DNA of 64,000 bases from Arthrobacter sp. NicSoilC5 (lineage in GTDB: Bacteria > Actinomycetota > Actinomycetes > Actinomycetales > Micrococcaceae). The stretch covers positions 3,224,001 through 3,288,000 of the forward strand of contig NZ_AP024660.1 of assembly GCF_019977395.1 (NCBI RefSeq). Direction: 5' to 3'. The notes below the pieces were generated by a model that had not been told where the DNA came from, ran no database searches, and saw only the letters and a program-made list of their open reading frames with translations. Every line of letters starts with the position of its first letter. Positions within the stretch are counted from its first letter, which is position 1. A program made the translations under genes and the position numbers. Below, one piece after another: positions 51,903 to 59,553 of the stretch.

Positions 51903-52955
51903 ATGAACGAAAAGACCAGCCGGGCCGCTCCGGCCGGCCCCGCGCGGCCCAGCCCCACGCTGGAGGACCTGGCATCGGCCGCTGGGGTGTCCCGCTCCAC
52001 GGCATCCCGCGCCATCAACGGCGGCTCCAAGGTGAGTGCGCAGGCCCAGGCTGCGGTTGATGCCGCGATCGTGGCACTCGGCTACACCCCAAACCGTGCC
52101 GCGCGAAGCCTGGTCACCCGGCGCACGGGTTCGGTGGCGCTGGTCATCCCCGAACCCGACGCCCGGGTCATGATGGACCCGTACTTCGCCGCAGTCATTA
52201 CGGGAGTCAATGAAGCACTGCGTGAGACGGACCTGCAGCTGGTACTGCTGATGTCCCGGGCCGGCGACGACTCGGCGCGGACCATCCGCTACCTGCGCGG
52301 GGGCCACGTTGACGGCGCGATCGTGGTATCCCACCACCGTGCTGACGACTGGGTGGAGACCCTGGGCGCCACCGGTTTGCCCACCGTCTTCATCGGAAGG
52401 CCGTGGGACACGGAATCCGGGATTCCCTACGTGGACCTGGACAACGTCGAGGGCGGGCGGCTGGCGGCACGGCACCTGGCGGGAACCGGCCGCACCCGGC
52501 TCGCCACTGTCGCCGGCCCCACGGACATGACGGCCGCCGTCGACCGCTTGGAAGGATGGCTGCAGGGGCTCAGGGAAGCCGGCCTTGAGCCCGGACCGGT
52601 GATGCACGGGGACTTCACGACGGCGGGAGGTGCCGCCGCTGCCAAGAGCCTGCTGGCCGGGACGCCCGGCGTGGACGGGATATTCGCCGCATCAGACCTC
52701 ATGGCGCTCGGCGTGGTGGACACTCTTCGCGGAAGCGGACGGCGGGTGCCGGACGACGTCGCGGTGGTGGGCTTCGACAACCACCCCATCCAGGCGGCAA
52801 ACGGCCTGGGGCTCACCACCGTGGCCCATCCCGTGGCGGACATCGCGGCTGCGGCGGGGAAGCTGCTGGTCAGCGCCATCGGAAACCCCGGAGAGGCCTG
52901 GGAGCCCGTCATTTATCCGGCGGAGCTCGTGGTACGCGGAAGCACTGCGGGCTGA
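51903..52955 (+). CDS. LacI family regulator, CebR/BglR-like
   Basis: HTH head TLEDLASAAGVSRSTASRAINGGSK with hinge NRAARSLVTRRTGSVALVIP, then a sugar-binding domain with FAASDLMALGVVDTL and VAVVGFDNHPIQAANGLGLTT. I start at ATG 51903 (MNEKTSRAAPAGPARPSP): TATTGT ends 7 bases before it, so the mRNA is probably leaderless; the longer frame adds only low-complexity residues. 350 residues. Divergent from the beta-helix gene with two CebR-type palindromes between, so it very likely represses both promoters and responds to a glucan-derived oligosaccharide. Confidence 0.92.
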   Translation: MNEKTSRAAPAGPARPSPTLEDLASAAGVSRSTASRAINGGSKVSAQAQAAVDAAIVALGYTPNRAARSLVTRRTGSVALVIPEPDARVMMDPYFAAVITGVNEALRETDLQLVLLMSRAGDDSARTIRYLRGGHVDGAIVVSHHRADDWVETLGATGLPTVFIGRPWDTESGIPYVDLDNVEGGRLAARHLAGTGRTRLATVAGPTDMTAAVDRLEGWLQGLREAGLEPGPVMHGDFTTAGGAAAAKSLLAGTPGVDGIFAASDLMALGVVDTLRGSGRRVPDDVAVVGFDNHPIQAANGLGLTTVAHPVADIAAAAGKLLVSAIGNPGEAWEPVIYPAELVVRGSTAG

Positions 52956-52984
52956 CCCCTGAGCTTACGCATGGCGCCCGCAAC

Positions 52985-53434
52985 CTAGGCGGCCAGGCCG
53001 CCCTTCGCCTTGCGGTGCGTCCGGTGCCGGGCGGGTGCCAGGCGTGAATGGGCGCCCGCGAGAACTTCGCTGCCGTCCGGCACGGTGCTGTCCGAATCCA
53101 GGTGCACGCCGTGCTCGATCAGGACGCTGGAGCCAATGCGCGAGTGGCTGCCAATGTGGACGCGGTTGCCGATCACCGTGCCCCGGCCGATGCGCACGCC
53201 GTCGCCGATGACCGTCCGGTCACCGATGGTCGCGCCGCGGTCGATCCAGCTGCCGTGTCCAATCCGGCAGCCTGAACCCACCTGCGCGCCGTGCTCAACG
53301 TAGGTCATGGGGCCGATCCGGGCGCTCTCCGCCACGCTGGCTCCCGGAGCGATGAGGCCGCCGCCGTTGTCATGGCGGCTGTACCGGGTGACCTTTCCGG
53401 CGTCGTCCTCGACTGACACAAACTTTGCGGTCAT
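52985..53434 (-). CDS. left-handed beta-helix (hexapeptide repeat) protein, transferase-like
   Basis: About 150 residues dominated by hexapeptide repeats of the [LIV]-G-x4 type: IGPMTYVEHGAQVGSGCRIG, GSWIDRGATIGDRTVIGDGV, RIGRGTVIGNRVHIGSHSRI. This predicts a triangular prism as in LbH acyltransferases and gamma-carbonic anhydrases. I see no clear catalytic His or acceptor loop. The C-terminus is basic (RHRTHRKAKGG). ATG 53434 has GAGGG upstream; a GTG at 53452 is the alternative. An ACCGCG/CGCGGT hairpin (53453-53469) lies in its promoter region. Confidence 0.8.
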   Translation of the reverse strand: MTAKFVSVEDDAGKVTRYSRHDNGGGLIAPGASVAESARIGPMTYVEHGAQVGSGCRIGHGSWIDRGATIGDRTVIGDGVRIGRGTVIGNRVHIGSHSRIGSSVLIEHGVHLDSDSTVPDGSEVLAGAHSRLAPARHRTHRKAKGGLAA

Positions 53435-53525
53435 ACCATCCCTCGTTACCACCGCGGTTATTTACCGCGCAGTAGGTTAACGGCCGGGAGGCCGCGAGGA
53501 TTCCCTGGACAGGGCCGCGAAGGGG

Positions 53526-54185
53526 CTACGCCACCAGGTTGGCGGCGGCGGTATCCATGTGTTCCAGGATGGTCTTCCGGGCCAGGGTGGCATCCCCGGT
53601 GTCGATGGCGCCCACGATGTCCTTGTGGCGGTCAACGCTCATGTTGCTGACGCCCTTTTCCAGGCCCGCGAACATGATGGACATCCGGATGGACCCTTCC
53701 AATGACTCCCAGGAGTGGAGCAGGGTTTCATTGCCCGTGAGCCGGCAGAGGGTTCGGTGGAATTCGAGGTCGGATTCGATCCGCTCCTCCAGGCTTCCGT
53801 TCGTGGCCTCCGTCATGGCGTCGATGGCTTTGTGGAGGGATTCGGTGACGTGCTGCCGGTCCGGGAGCTCGCAGAGTGTCCGGGCGGCGAGGGATTCCAG
53901 GGCGGCGCGGACGGCGTAGATGTCCCGGATTTCCTTTTCGTCCAGGTGGCGGACGGAGAGGCGGCCACGGGGTCCGGCGGACAGCAGGCCCTCCTGTTCC
54001 AGCTGGCGGAGGGCTTCGCGGAGCGTGCCGCGGCTGATCTGCAGCATCTCGGACAGTTCGGTTTCCACCAGGTGCCGGCCCGGTTCCAGCTCGCCGCTGG
54101 TGATGGCGGTCCTCAGTGCCGAGAGCGCCTGCTCGCGCAGGCTTTTCTTTTCCAGTCCCAGCAGCGGGGCGGTCAGTCCGGCCAT
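53526..54185 (-). CDS. GntR family regulator, FadR/FCD subfamily
   Basis: N-terminal winged helix LREQALSALRTAITSGELEP with GRHLVETELSEMLQISRGTL and LRQLEQEGLLSAGPRGRLSV; C-terminal all-helical FCD domain (EIRDIYAVRAALESLAARTL, FHRTLCRLTGNETLLHSWES) whose Asp and His residues bind metal and acid ligand. Start 54185 is set by GAGGACAG upstream; longer starts at 54206 or 54257 are possible. A CGACTGT/ACAGTCG palindrome lies in its own promoter and three more lie in the divergent sugar-gene promoter region, so it most likely autoregulates and controls the catabolic genes. Confidence 0.92.
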   Translation of the reverse strand: MAGLTAPLLGLEKKSLREQALSALRTAITSGELEPGRHLVETELSEMLQISRGTLREALRQLEQEGLLSAGPRGRLSVRHLDEKEIRDIYAVRAALESLAARTLCELPDRQHVTESLHKAIDAMTEATNGSLEERIESDLEFHRTLCRLTGNETLLHSWESLEGSIRMSIMFAGLEKGVSNMSVDRHKDIVGAIDTGDATLARKTILEHMDTAAANLVA

Positions 54186-54210
54186 GGCTTCTGTCCTCAA
54201 TGTCATAAGT

Positions 54211-54226
54211 CGACTGTTTACAGTCG
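54211..54226. promoter_or_regulatory. GntR operator at its own promoter
   Basis: CGACTGT-TT-ACAGTCG, two perfect 7-base arms around 2 bases, ~25 bases upstream of the gntR start. It shares its half-site with three sites at 57659-57747. Confidence 0.75.
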
Positions 54227-54246
54227 GTAGTGGTTTCGATATTACG

Positions 54247-54290
54247 GCAGAAAGCACGGCACCGGAGGGGACCGGTGCCGTGCTTTCTGC
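54247..54290 (-). terminator. 19-bp perfect hairpin ending the transketolase operon
   Basis: GCAGAAAGCACGGCACCGG (54247-54265) is exactly complementary to 54272-54290 around a 6-base loop. It lies 15 bases beyond the stop of the transketolase C-terminal subunit gene (minus strand) and ahead of gntR, so it insulates gntR from that operon. Confidence 0.85.
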
Positions 54291-54304
54291 ATTGGTTTCG
54301 TGCC

Positions 54305-55324
54305 CTAGCCGAGCTCGGCGAGGACTTTGGCCACGATGCGGTCCACGGCAAGGCCGTACCGGTCGTGCAGGGTGGGCAGGGCGCCGGCGTCCAGGAACTG
54401 GTCCGGCAGCGCCACGGGCACCACGCGCTTGCCCACACCGGCGGTGACGACGGCGGAGGCCACGGTTTCGAACAGCCCACCCACCACGGAGTGGTTCTCC
54501 AGGGTGACGGCGAGGCGGTCCGTGTTGATTTCCTTGAGGACGGTTTCGGCGTCGAACGGCTTGATGGTGGGGGTATGCACGACGGCGACGTCCACGTTGT
54601 GTGCCGCCAGGGCCTTGGCTGCCTGCAGGGCGCGCATGGTCATCAGGCCGGAGGAAATGAACACCACGTCGTTGCCGCCGCGCAGCACCTTGGCCTTGCC
54701 GAGCTCGAACGTGTAGTCGTACTCGTCCAGGACGGTGGGCACGTTGCCGCGCAGCAGGCGCAGGTAGGTGGGGCCCTCCGAGGCGGCGAGCTGCGGCACG
54801 GCCTGTTCGATGTCGATCGAGTCGCAGGGGTCAACGATGGTCAGGTTGGGCATGCCGCGGAAGATCGCCATGTCCTCGGTGGCCTGGTGGCTGGGGCCGT
54901 ACCCGGTGGTCAGGCCGGGCAGACCGCCCACGATGTTGACGTTCAGGTTCGGTTCGGCCGCGTCCAGGCAGAGGAAGTCGTACGCGCGGCGCGCGGCGAA
55001 CACCGAGTAGGTGGACGCGAAGGGCACCAGCCCCGTCTCGGCGAGCCCGGCGGCTGCGCCGAAGAGCAGCTGCTCGGCCATGCCCATCTGGAAGAACCGC
55101 TCCGGGAAGGCCTGGGCGAAGATGTGCATGTCCGTGTACTTGCCCAGGTCCGCGGTCAGGCCCACGATCTTGTCGTTCTCCTGTGCGGCCTTGACCAGGG
55201 CGTGCCCGAACGGTGCGTTGGAGGTCTTCTGGCCCGGGTCGGCAAACGATGCGATCATCGCCGAGGTCTTCAGCTTCGGCTTGGCCGCTGCTGCGGTGTC
55301 GGGGGCCTCGGTGGTGGTGCTCAT
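54305..55324 (-). CDS. transketolase, C-terminal (pyrimidine-binding) subunit
   Basis: Second half of a split thiamine-diphosphate transketolase. Contains the Pyr domain (KTSNAPFGHALVKAAQENDK, then LTADLGKYTDMHIF) with the catalytic Glu region FQMGMAEQLLFGAAAGLAET, followed by the transketolase C-terminal domain (VVFISSGLMTMRALQAAKAL). 339 residues. The start MSTTTEAPDTAAAAKPKL overlaps the N-terminal subunit stop (ATGA). Splitting into two subunits is typical of catabolic, DXS-like or apulose-phosphate transketolases rather than the housekeeping enzyme. Confidence 0.92.
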   Translation of the reverse strand: MSTTTEAPDTAAAAKPKLKTSAMIASFADPGQKTSNAPFGHALVKAAQENDKIVGLTADLGKYTDMHIFAQAFPERFFQMGMAEQLLFGAAAGLAETGLVPFASTYSVFAARRAYDFLCLDAAEPNLNVNIVGGLPGLTTGYGPSHQATEDMAIFRGMPNLTIVDPCDSIDIEQAVPQLAASEGPTYLRLLRGNVPTVLDEYDYTFELGKAKVLRGGNDVVFISSGLMTMRALQAAKALAAHNVDVAVVHTPTIKPFDAETVLKEINTDRLAVTLENHSVVGGLFETVASAVVTAGVGKRVVPVALPDQFLDAGALPTLHDRYGLAVDRIVAKVLAELG

Positions 55325-56277
55325 GCTGAAGCCTTTCCTTCGTAGCCGGCGGTGAGCTGCCCGCGGCAGATCTGCCATTCGTTCTCTTCGATGCGCATGA
55401 AGTGCGCCTTTTCGCGGTTCTCCAGCAGCGGCACGCCCCGGCCCACCCTCGTGTCGCACAGGATCACGGAAGGACGGCCGACGGCGGCGGCCTGGTTTGC
55501 TGCGTTGTCGAACGCTGCGAGCAGCGCACCGACGTCGTTCCCGTCCACGCGCTGGGTGTACCAGCCGAAGGATTCCCACTTCTCGGTGACCGGCTCGGTC
55601 CGCAGGACGGTTTCGGTCTTGCCGTCTGCCTGCAGGGCGTTGATGTCCACCATCGCCGTGAGGTTGCCCAGTTGGTGGTGGTGCGCGCCCATGGCGGCCT
55701 CCCAGGTGGAGCCTTCGTCGAGTTCGCCGTCGGAGAGGAAGTTGAACACCCGGGCGGACGAGCCCTGGTAGCGCAGGCCCAGGGCCATGCCGACGGCGAT
55801 GGTCAGGCCGTGGCCCAAGGAGCCCCCCGAGATTTCCATCCCGGGCGTATAGGTGGACATCCCGGACATCGGCAGACGGGAATCGTCCGAGCCGTAGGTT
55901 TCGAGTTCCTCCACCGGGACAATCCCGGCTTCGGCGAGAGCGGCATAGTGGCCGATGGCGTAGTGGCCGGTGGAGAGCAGGAACCGGTCGCGGGCTTCCC
56001 AGTGCGGGTCCCCGGCGCGGAAGCGGAGCTGGTCACCGTAGACGGTGGCGAGCATGTCCGCGGCACCCAGGGCCTGGCCCACGTACCCCTGGCCCTGGAC
56101 CTCGCCCATGTTCAGGGCGTGGTGCCGGATCCGGTAGGCGGCGGCACTGATCTTCTCCAGCCGTTCGGGCGTCACTGCGGTCTGCGGTGCTTGTCCCTGC
56201 AGTGTTTGTCCCTGCGGCGCGTCCTGGACGGTATCTGTAGGCATTACTGGCTCCGTGGTCGTGTGCGTGGTGGTCAT
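55321..56277 (-). CDS. transketolase, N-terminal (diphosphate-binding) subunit
   Basis: First half of the split transketolase. TPP-binding segment SDGELDEGSTWEAAMGAHHH through NLTAMVDINALQADG binds Mg and the cofactor diphosphate. AYRIRHHALNMGEVQGQGYV and STGHYAIGHYAALAEAG are the substrate-side motifs, and GGSLGHGLTIAVGMALG follows. The N-terminal ~35 residues are a disordered Gln/Thr/Pro stretch. Its start directly abuts the transporter gene stop with no gap and its stop overlaps the C-terminal subunit start, so transporter and both subunits form one tight operon. Confidence 0.93.
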   Translation of the reverse strand: MTTTHTTTEPVMPTDTVQDAPQGQTLQGQAPQTAVTPERLEKISAAAYRIRHHALNMGEVQGQGYVGQALGAADMLATVYGDQLRFRAGDPHWEARDRFLLSTGHYAIGHYAALAEAGIVPVEELETYGSDDSRLPMSGMSTYTPGMEISGGSLGHGLTIAVGMALGLRYQGSSARVFNFLSDGELDEGSTWEAAMGAHHHQLGNLTAMVDINALQADGKTETVLRTEPVTEKWESFGWYTQRVDGNDVGALLAAFDNAANQAAAVGRPSVILCDTRVGRGVPLLENREKAHFMRIEENEWQICRGQLTAGYEGKASA

Positions 56278-57615
56278 TCAGGCGTTGACGGTGTTCGGGG
56301 TGCTTTTGGTGGCCTCGTCAGCCAGCTCACGTTCCCGCTTGCCCCAGGTTTCCCGGGTGGCGACGGCGGCCCAGAGGCCGATCAGGGCGTACGCGCCGAA
56401 GAGCAGCGCGGGGCCCATCCAGCCGAAGCTGACGAACAGCAGCGTGGTGATGAACGGGGTGAAGCCGGACACCATGGCCGAAATCTGGTACGCCAGGCTG
56501 GCGCCGGAGGCGCGGGTCTTGGCCTGGAAGAGCTCCGGGAACCAGGCGCCCTGGGCGCCGGCCAGGGAGTTCTGGCATACCGCGTAGGAGATCACGATGG
56601 TCAGGATGATGGCGATGAACAGGCCGGTGTTGACCAGCAGGAACATCGGGATGGCGAACAGTGCGGCGAAAGCGGTGGACCAGATGTAGAGCGGGCGGCG
56701 GCCGATGCGGTCCGTCATTGCTGCCCAGGCCTGGGTGGCAAAGATGCCGATGGCCGAAGCGATGCAGAGGGCGATCAGGGTCTGGCTCTTGTCCGCCAGG
56801 TGCTGGCTGTTGATGTAGGAAATCATGTAGGTGATGGAGACGGCGTAGCCGGCGGTCTCGGCGATGCGGAGGCCGATGCCCTTGACGATGTTGCGCCAGT
56901 CCGTCTTGATGACCTCCACGATGGGGGCCTTCACGATGGCGCCGCTGTCCTTGACCTCATCGAACACCGGGGACTCGGGGACCTTGGAACGGATGACCAG
57001 GCCCACGATGACCAGCAGGATGCTGGCGAGGAACGGGATGCGCCAGGCGAGCTCGCCACCCAGCTGGACGCTGAACAGGAAGGTCAGGTTGGCCAGCAGC
57101 AGGCCCACGGGGAAGCCGGCCTGGACAATGCCGGTGTACTTGCCTTTGGCCTTCCAGGGTGCGTGCTCGTAGCTCATCAGGATCGCGCCGCCCCACTCAG
57201 CGCCGAAGGCCAGGCCCTGGATGATGCGGACGAAGACCAGCAGTGCCGGGGCCAGCAGTCCGACTGCCGCGTAGGTGGGGAGCAGGCCGATGGCGAAGGT
57301 GGCCAGGCCCATCAGGATGAGGGAGGCGACCAGGACCGGCTTGCGGCCCACCTTGTCGCCGAGGTGGCCGCCGATGATGCCGCCAAGGGGGCGGGCTGCG
57401 AATCCGACGCCGAGGGTGGCGAAGGAGGCCAGGGTGCCGGTCACGGGATCGCTTCCGGGGAAGAATGCAGTGCCGAAGTACAGTGCGGCAGCGGTGCCGA
57501 AGCCGATGAAGTCATACGTCTCAATCACGGCCCCCACGCCGGATCCGATGGCAACTCGCCGGGCGTCCTTGGTGCCGTGGACCGGGCCGCGCATGGTCAG
57601 AGCATCTTTGCTCAT
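56278..57615 (-). CDS. MFS transporter, metabolite:H+ symporter (MHS) type
   Basis: Twelve predicted membrane helices. The MHS signatures are GAVIETYDFIGFGTAAALYF at the start of helix 1 and the loop motifs GDKVGRKPVLVASLILMG and TDRIGRRPLYIWSTAF. RIIQGLAFGAEWGGAILMSY is helix 5. 445 residues from ATG 57615 (MSKDALTMRGPVHGTKDARR); the longer frame would read through an operator. First gene of the minus-strand operon, so it probably imports the sugar, polyol or acid that the locus degrades. Confidence 0.92.
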   Translation of the reverse strand: MSKDALTMRGPVHGTKDARRVAIGSGVGAVIETYDFIGFGTAAALYFGTAFFPGSDPVTGTLASFATLGVGFAARPLGGIIGGHLGDKVGRKPVLVASLILMGLATFAIGLLPTYAAVGLLAPALLVFVRIIQGLAFGAEWGGAILMSYEHAPWKAKGKYTGIVQAGFPVGLLLANLTFLFSVQLGGELAWRIPFLASILLVIVGLVIRSKVPESPVFDEVKDSGAIVKAPIVEVIKTDWRNIVKGIGLRIAETAGYAVSITYMISYINSQHLADKSQTLIALCIASAIGIFATQAWAAMTDRIGRRPLYIWSTAFAALFAIPMFLLVNTGLFIAIILTIVISYAVCQNSLAGAQGAWFPELFQAKTRASGASLAYQISAMVSGFTPFITTLLFVSFGWMGPALLFGAYALIGLWAAVATRETWGKRERELADEATKSTPNTVNA

Positions 57616-57658
57616 GGTGGTTCCCTTTCGAAAAGCGGCTGAAGGAGGTCGGCCGCTG

Positions 57659-57676
57659 TCGACTGTTAACAATTGA
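57659..57676. promoter_or_regulatory. GntR-type operator A
   Basis: TCGACTGTTAACAATTGA; the left half matches the consensus exactly and the right half differs at two positions. It covers the predicted transcription start of the transporter operon. Confidence 0.65.
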
Positions 57677-57683
57677 TGGATCC

Positions 57684-57712
57684 AGTGTGACCCAGATCAT
57701 TCTCACTGTCAA
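57684..57712 (-). promoter_or_regulatory. promoter of the transporter-transketolase operon
   Basis: On the minus strand TTGACA (57712-57707), exactly 17 bases, CACACT (57689-57684). Start predicted near 57677, immediately before operator A. The -35 lies within operator B. Confidence 0.6.
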
Positions 57713-57720
57713 CAGTCGAC
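57705..57720. promoter_or_regulatory. GntR-type operator B
   Basis: ACTGT-CA-ACAGTCGAC; the right half-site is complete and the left half keeps only ACTGT. It overlaps the -35 of the minus-strand promoter. Confidence 0.6.
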
Positions 57721-57727
57721 TTTTAGA

Positions 57728-57747
57728 GTTGACTGTTGACAGTTAAC
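57728..57747. promoter_or_regulatory. GntR-type operator C
   Basis: GTTGACTGTTGACAGTTAAC, 9-base arms with one mismatch around TG. It covers the -35 TTGACT of the plus-strand promoter. Confidence 0.7.
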
Positions 57748-57758
57748 GTCCGTATTGT
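57729..57758 (+). promoter_or_regulatory. promoter of the isomerase-SDR-kinase operon
   Basis: TTGACT (57729-57734), 18-base spacer, TATTGT (57753-57758). Start predicted near 57765, ~36 bases before the isomerase gene. Confidence 0.6.
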
Positions 57759-57800
57759 GGTCCCCATCACTACAGCCCGGCACGAACCAAAGGATCAATG

Positions 57801-58625
57801 ATGTTCCATTCCAGACTTGGGTGCTCGTCCATCAGCTTCCGGCACCAGGACCTGGGCACCGCCCTGCGCACCATGAAGGGGCTGGGCTTCGAGGAAATCG
57901 ACCTGGGCGCGCTGCCCGGCGTGTGCGACCACGTGCCCTGCGAGCTGAACGCGGCCGCGGTGGACACTGTCTCCGCCGAGGTCAACGCTTCGGGCCTGCG
58001 CGTCCGTTCCGTGAACGGCGACATCGGGGACCTGAACAAAGTGCTCGACGACGTGGGCCGGGCCGGGCGGGAGCGCCACCTTGACGCCCTGCTGACCCTG
58101 ACGTCCAACATCGGTGCGAAGGCACTGGTCCTGCCGTGCGGCGCCCTGGACCACGCCCCGGTCCGGAGCGTTGACGAGGACCTGGACCTCGTTGCCGCCC
58201 AGCTCATAGGTGGCGGGCGGCGGGCGGCGGAGTTCGGCGTCGAACTCTGGACCGAATCCCTGCACTTCCTGCGGTTCTGCTGGAACCTGGAGCGCGCGGG
58301 ACTCCTGGCCGACCGCCTTGCCGGTTCCGGCGTCGGGATCGTCATGGACTTCAGCCACATTGTGGCCTCCGGCGAGGACATCCAGGCTTACCTGGACCGG
58401 CACCAGGGCCGCATCAGCCACGTCCACCTGCGCGACGCCGTGCCGGGGAACATCAACCTCAGCATCGGCAACGGGGACGCCGACTTCGCCGGCGGCCTGA
58501 AGCGGCTCGCCGCCGACGGCTACACCGGCCACTTCTCGCTCGAACTGGAAACCCGGGACGTCACCAATGACGAACGCCCGGCCGCCGCCGCCAAGGCAGC
58601 AAGCTTCATCACCGACCTCATCTGA
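57801..58625 (+). CDS. TIM-barrel sugar (phosphate) isomerase/epimerase, hydroxypyruvate-isomerase-like
   Basis: Xylose-isomerase-like TIM barrel of ~274 residues. Metal-site motifs typical of the fold are visible: GVELWTESLHFLRFCWN (Glu), GIVMDFSHIVASGED (Asp, His), HVHLRDAVPGNINLSIGNGD (His, Asp) and FSLELETRD (final Glu). The N-terminal FHSRLGCSSISFRHQDLG is usual. AAAGGA favours ATG 57801 over 57798. As first gene of the plus-strand half of the locus it may epimerise or isomerise a tetrulose (phosphate) or, alternatively, convert apiose to apulose. The substrate cannot be read from sequence. Confidence 0.85.
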   Translation: MFHSRLGCSSISFRHQDLGTALRTMKGLGFEEIDLGALPGVCDHVPCELNAAAVDTVSAEVNASGLRVRSVNGDIGDLNKVLDDVGRAGRERHLDALLTLTSNIGAKALVLPCGALDHAPVRSVDEDLDLVAAQLIGGGRRAAEFGVELWTESLHFLRFCWNLERAGLLADRLAGSGVGIVMDFSHIVASGEDIQAYLDRHQGRISHVHLRDAVPGNINLSIGNGDADFAGGLKRLAADGYTGHFSLELETRDVTNDERPAAAAKAASFITDLI

Positions 58626-58637
58626 ACCCACCCCCTC

Positions 58638-58698
58638 CATCGACTGCTGAGTAAGTGTCGTTTTGAACGTCCAAAACGACACTTACGGAGCAATCGAT
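58638..58698. repeat. dispersed palindromic repeat, copy 2
   Basis: A ~61-bp imperfect palindrome with the same arm blocks as copy 1 at 13631-13692: CATCGA, TGCTG, GTAA, TGTCGTTTT, then AACGACA, TACGGAGCA and TCGAT. The arms differ from each other at only three or four positions. It begins 12 bases after the isomerase stop and ends 28 bases before the SDR gene, within the operon. Confidence 0.8.
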
Positions 58699-58726
58699 CC
58701 ATCAAAACAATTCAAGGAGCACCACC

Positions 58727-59500
58727 ATGACCACCATCCAGCGCACCGCCGTCCTCACCGGAGCAACCTCAGACCGCGGCATCGGCATCACCACCGCCCG
58801 CCGCTACGCCCGTGACGGCTGGGGCATCGTCATCCTTGACCTCGACGGCGAGAAGTCCGCCAAGGTCGCAGCTGAAATCGGCAACGAATTCAACGTCCCC
58901 GCCTTCGGCCACGAGATCGACGTCGCTAACGAAGCCTCCGTGATTGCCGCCCAGGCCGCCGTCGCCGCCGAAGTGGCCGCCGGCAACCTCCCGCCCGTCG
59001 GCGCCCTGGCCAACATCGCCGGCATCACCTCGCCCATCCCGTTCCTGGAGACCACCCTTGAGCTGTGGCACAAGGTCATGGACGTCAATGCCACCGGCAC
59101 CTACCTGGTGACCAAGGCCTTCCTGCCGGACATGATCGACAACGGCTGGGGCCGGATCGTCAACATGTCCTCCGTCTCTGCCCAGCGAGGCGGCGGCGTC
59201 TTCGGCAAGGTCCCCTACTCCGCCGCAAAGGCAGCCATCCTGGGCTTCACCAAGGCCCTGGCCCGTGAACTGGGCACCACCGGCGTCACCGTCAACGCCA
59301 TCACCCCCGGCGCCGTGGACACCAACATCCGCGTAGGCAGCACCGAGGAGCAGGAAGCGGCCATCAACGCCGGCATCCCGCTGGGCCGCAACGCCACCAC
59401 CGAGGAAGTGGCCGCCGTGATCGCCTTCCTCTCCTCCGAGGACTCGGCCTACCTCACCGGCACCACCATCGACATCAATGGCGGCAGCCACATCCACTAG
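58727..59500 (+). CDS. SDR family dehydrogenase, probably polyol (threitol-type) dehydrogenase
   Basis: Classical short-chain dehydrogenase of 257 residues. NAD-binding glycine motif TGATSDRGIGITTARRYA, ANIAGITSPIPF (the NAG-equivalent), catalytic Ser in NMSSVSAQRGGG, and YSAAKAA with Tyr and Lys. LDLDGEKSA after strand 2 has an Asp that favours NAD over NADP. Followed by a DAK kinase and an RpiB-like isomerase; as I recall, the D-threitol pathway of Mycobacterium smegmatis uses this same trio (DthD, DerK, DerI). Other polyol or sugar substrates remain possible. CAAGGAG precedes the ATG. Confidence 0.88.
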   Translation: MTTIQRTAVLTGATSDRGIGITTARRYARDGWGIVILDLDGEKSAKVAAEIGNEFNVPAFGHEIDVANEASVIAAQAAVAAEVAAGNLPPVGALANIAGITSPIPFLETTLELWHKVMDVNATGTYLVTKAFLPDMIDNGWGRIVNMSSVSAQRGGGVFGKVPYSAAKAAILGFTKALARELGTTGVTVNAITPGAVDTNIRVGSTEEQEAAINAGIPLGRNATTEEVAAVIAFLSSEDSAYLTGTTIDINGGSHIH

Positions 59501-59553
59501 CAGCCCCTGACAGCCCCCAGCACTGACAGCACCCGGACGCCGGAGAACCCACC

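Noticed and set aside
51735..52607. N-terminal extension of the beta-helix gene frame
   Set aside because: Runs antisense through the LacI gene and both operators; the signal peptide begins at 51734.
55402..57642. 746-codon plus-strand frame opposite the transporter and transketolase genes
   Set aside because: Antisense shadow; Gly/Asp/Gln-rich with no domain, while the minus strand encodes three clear genes.
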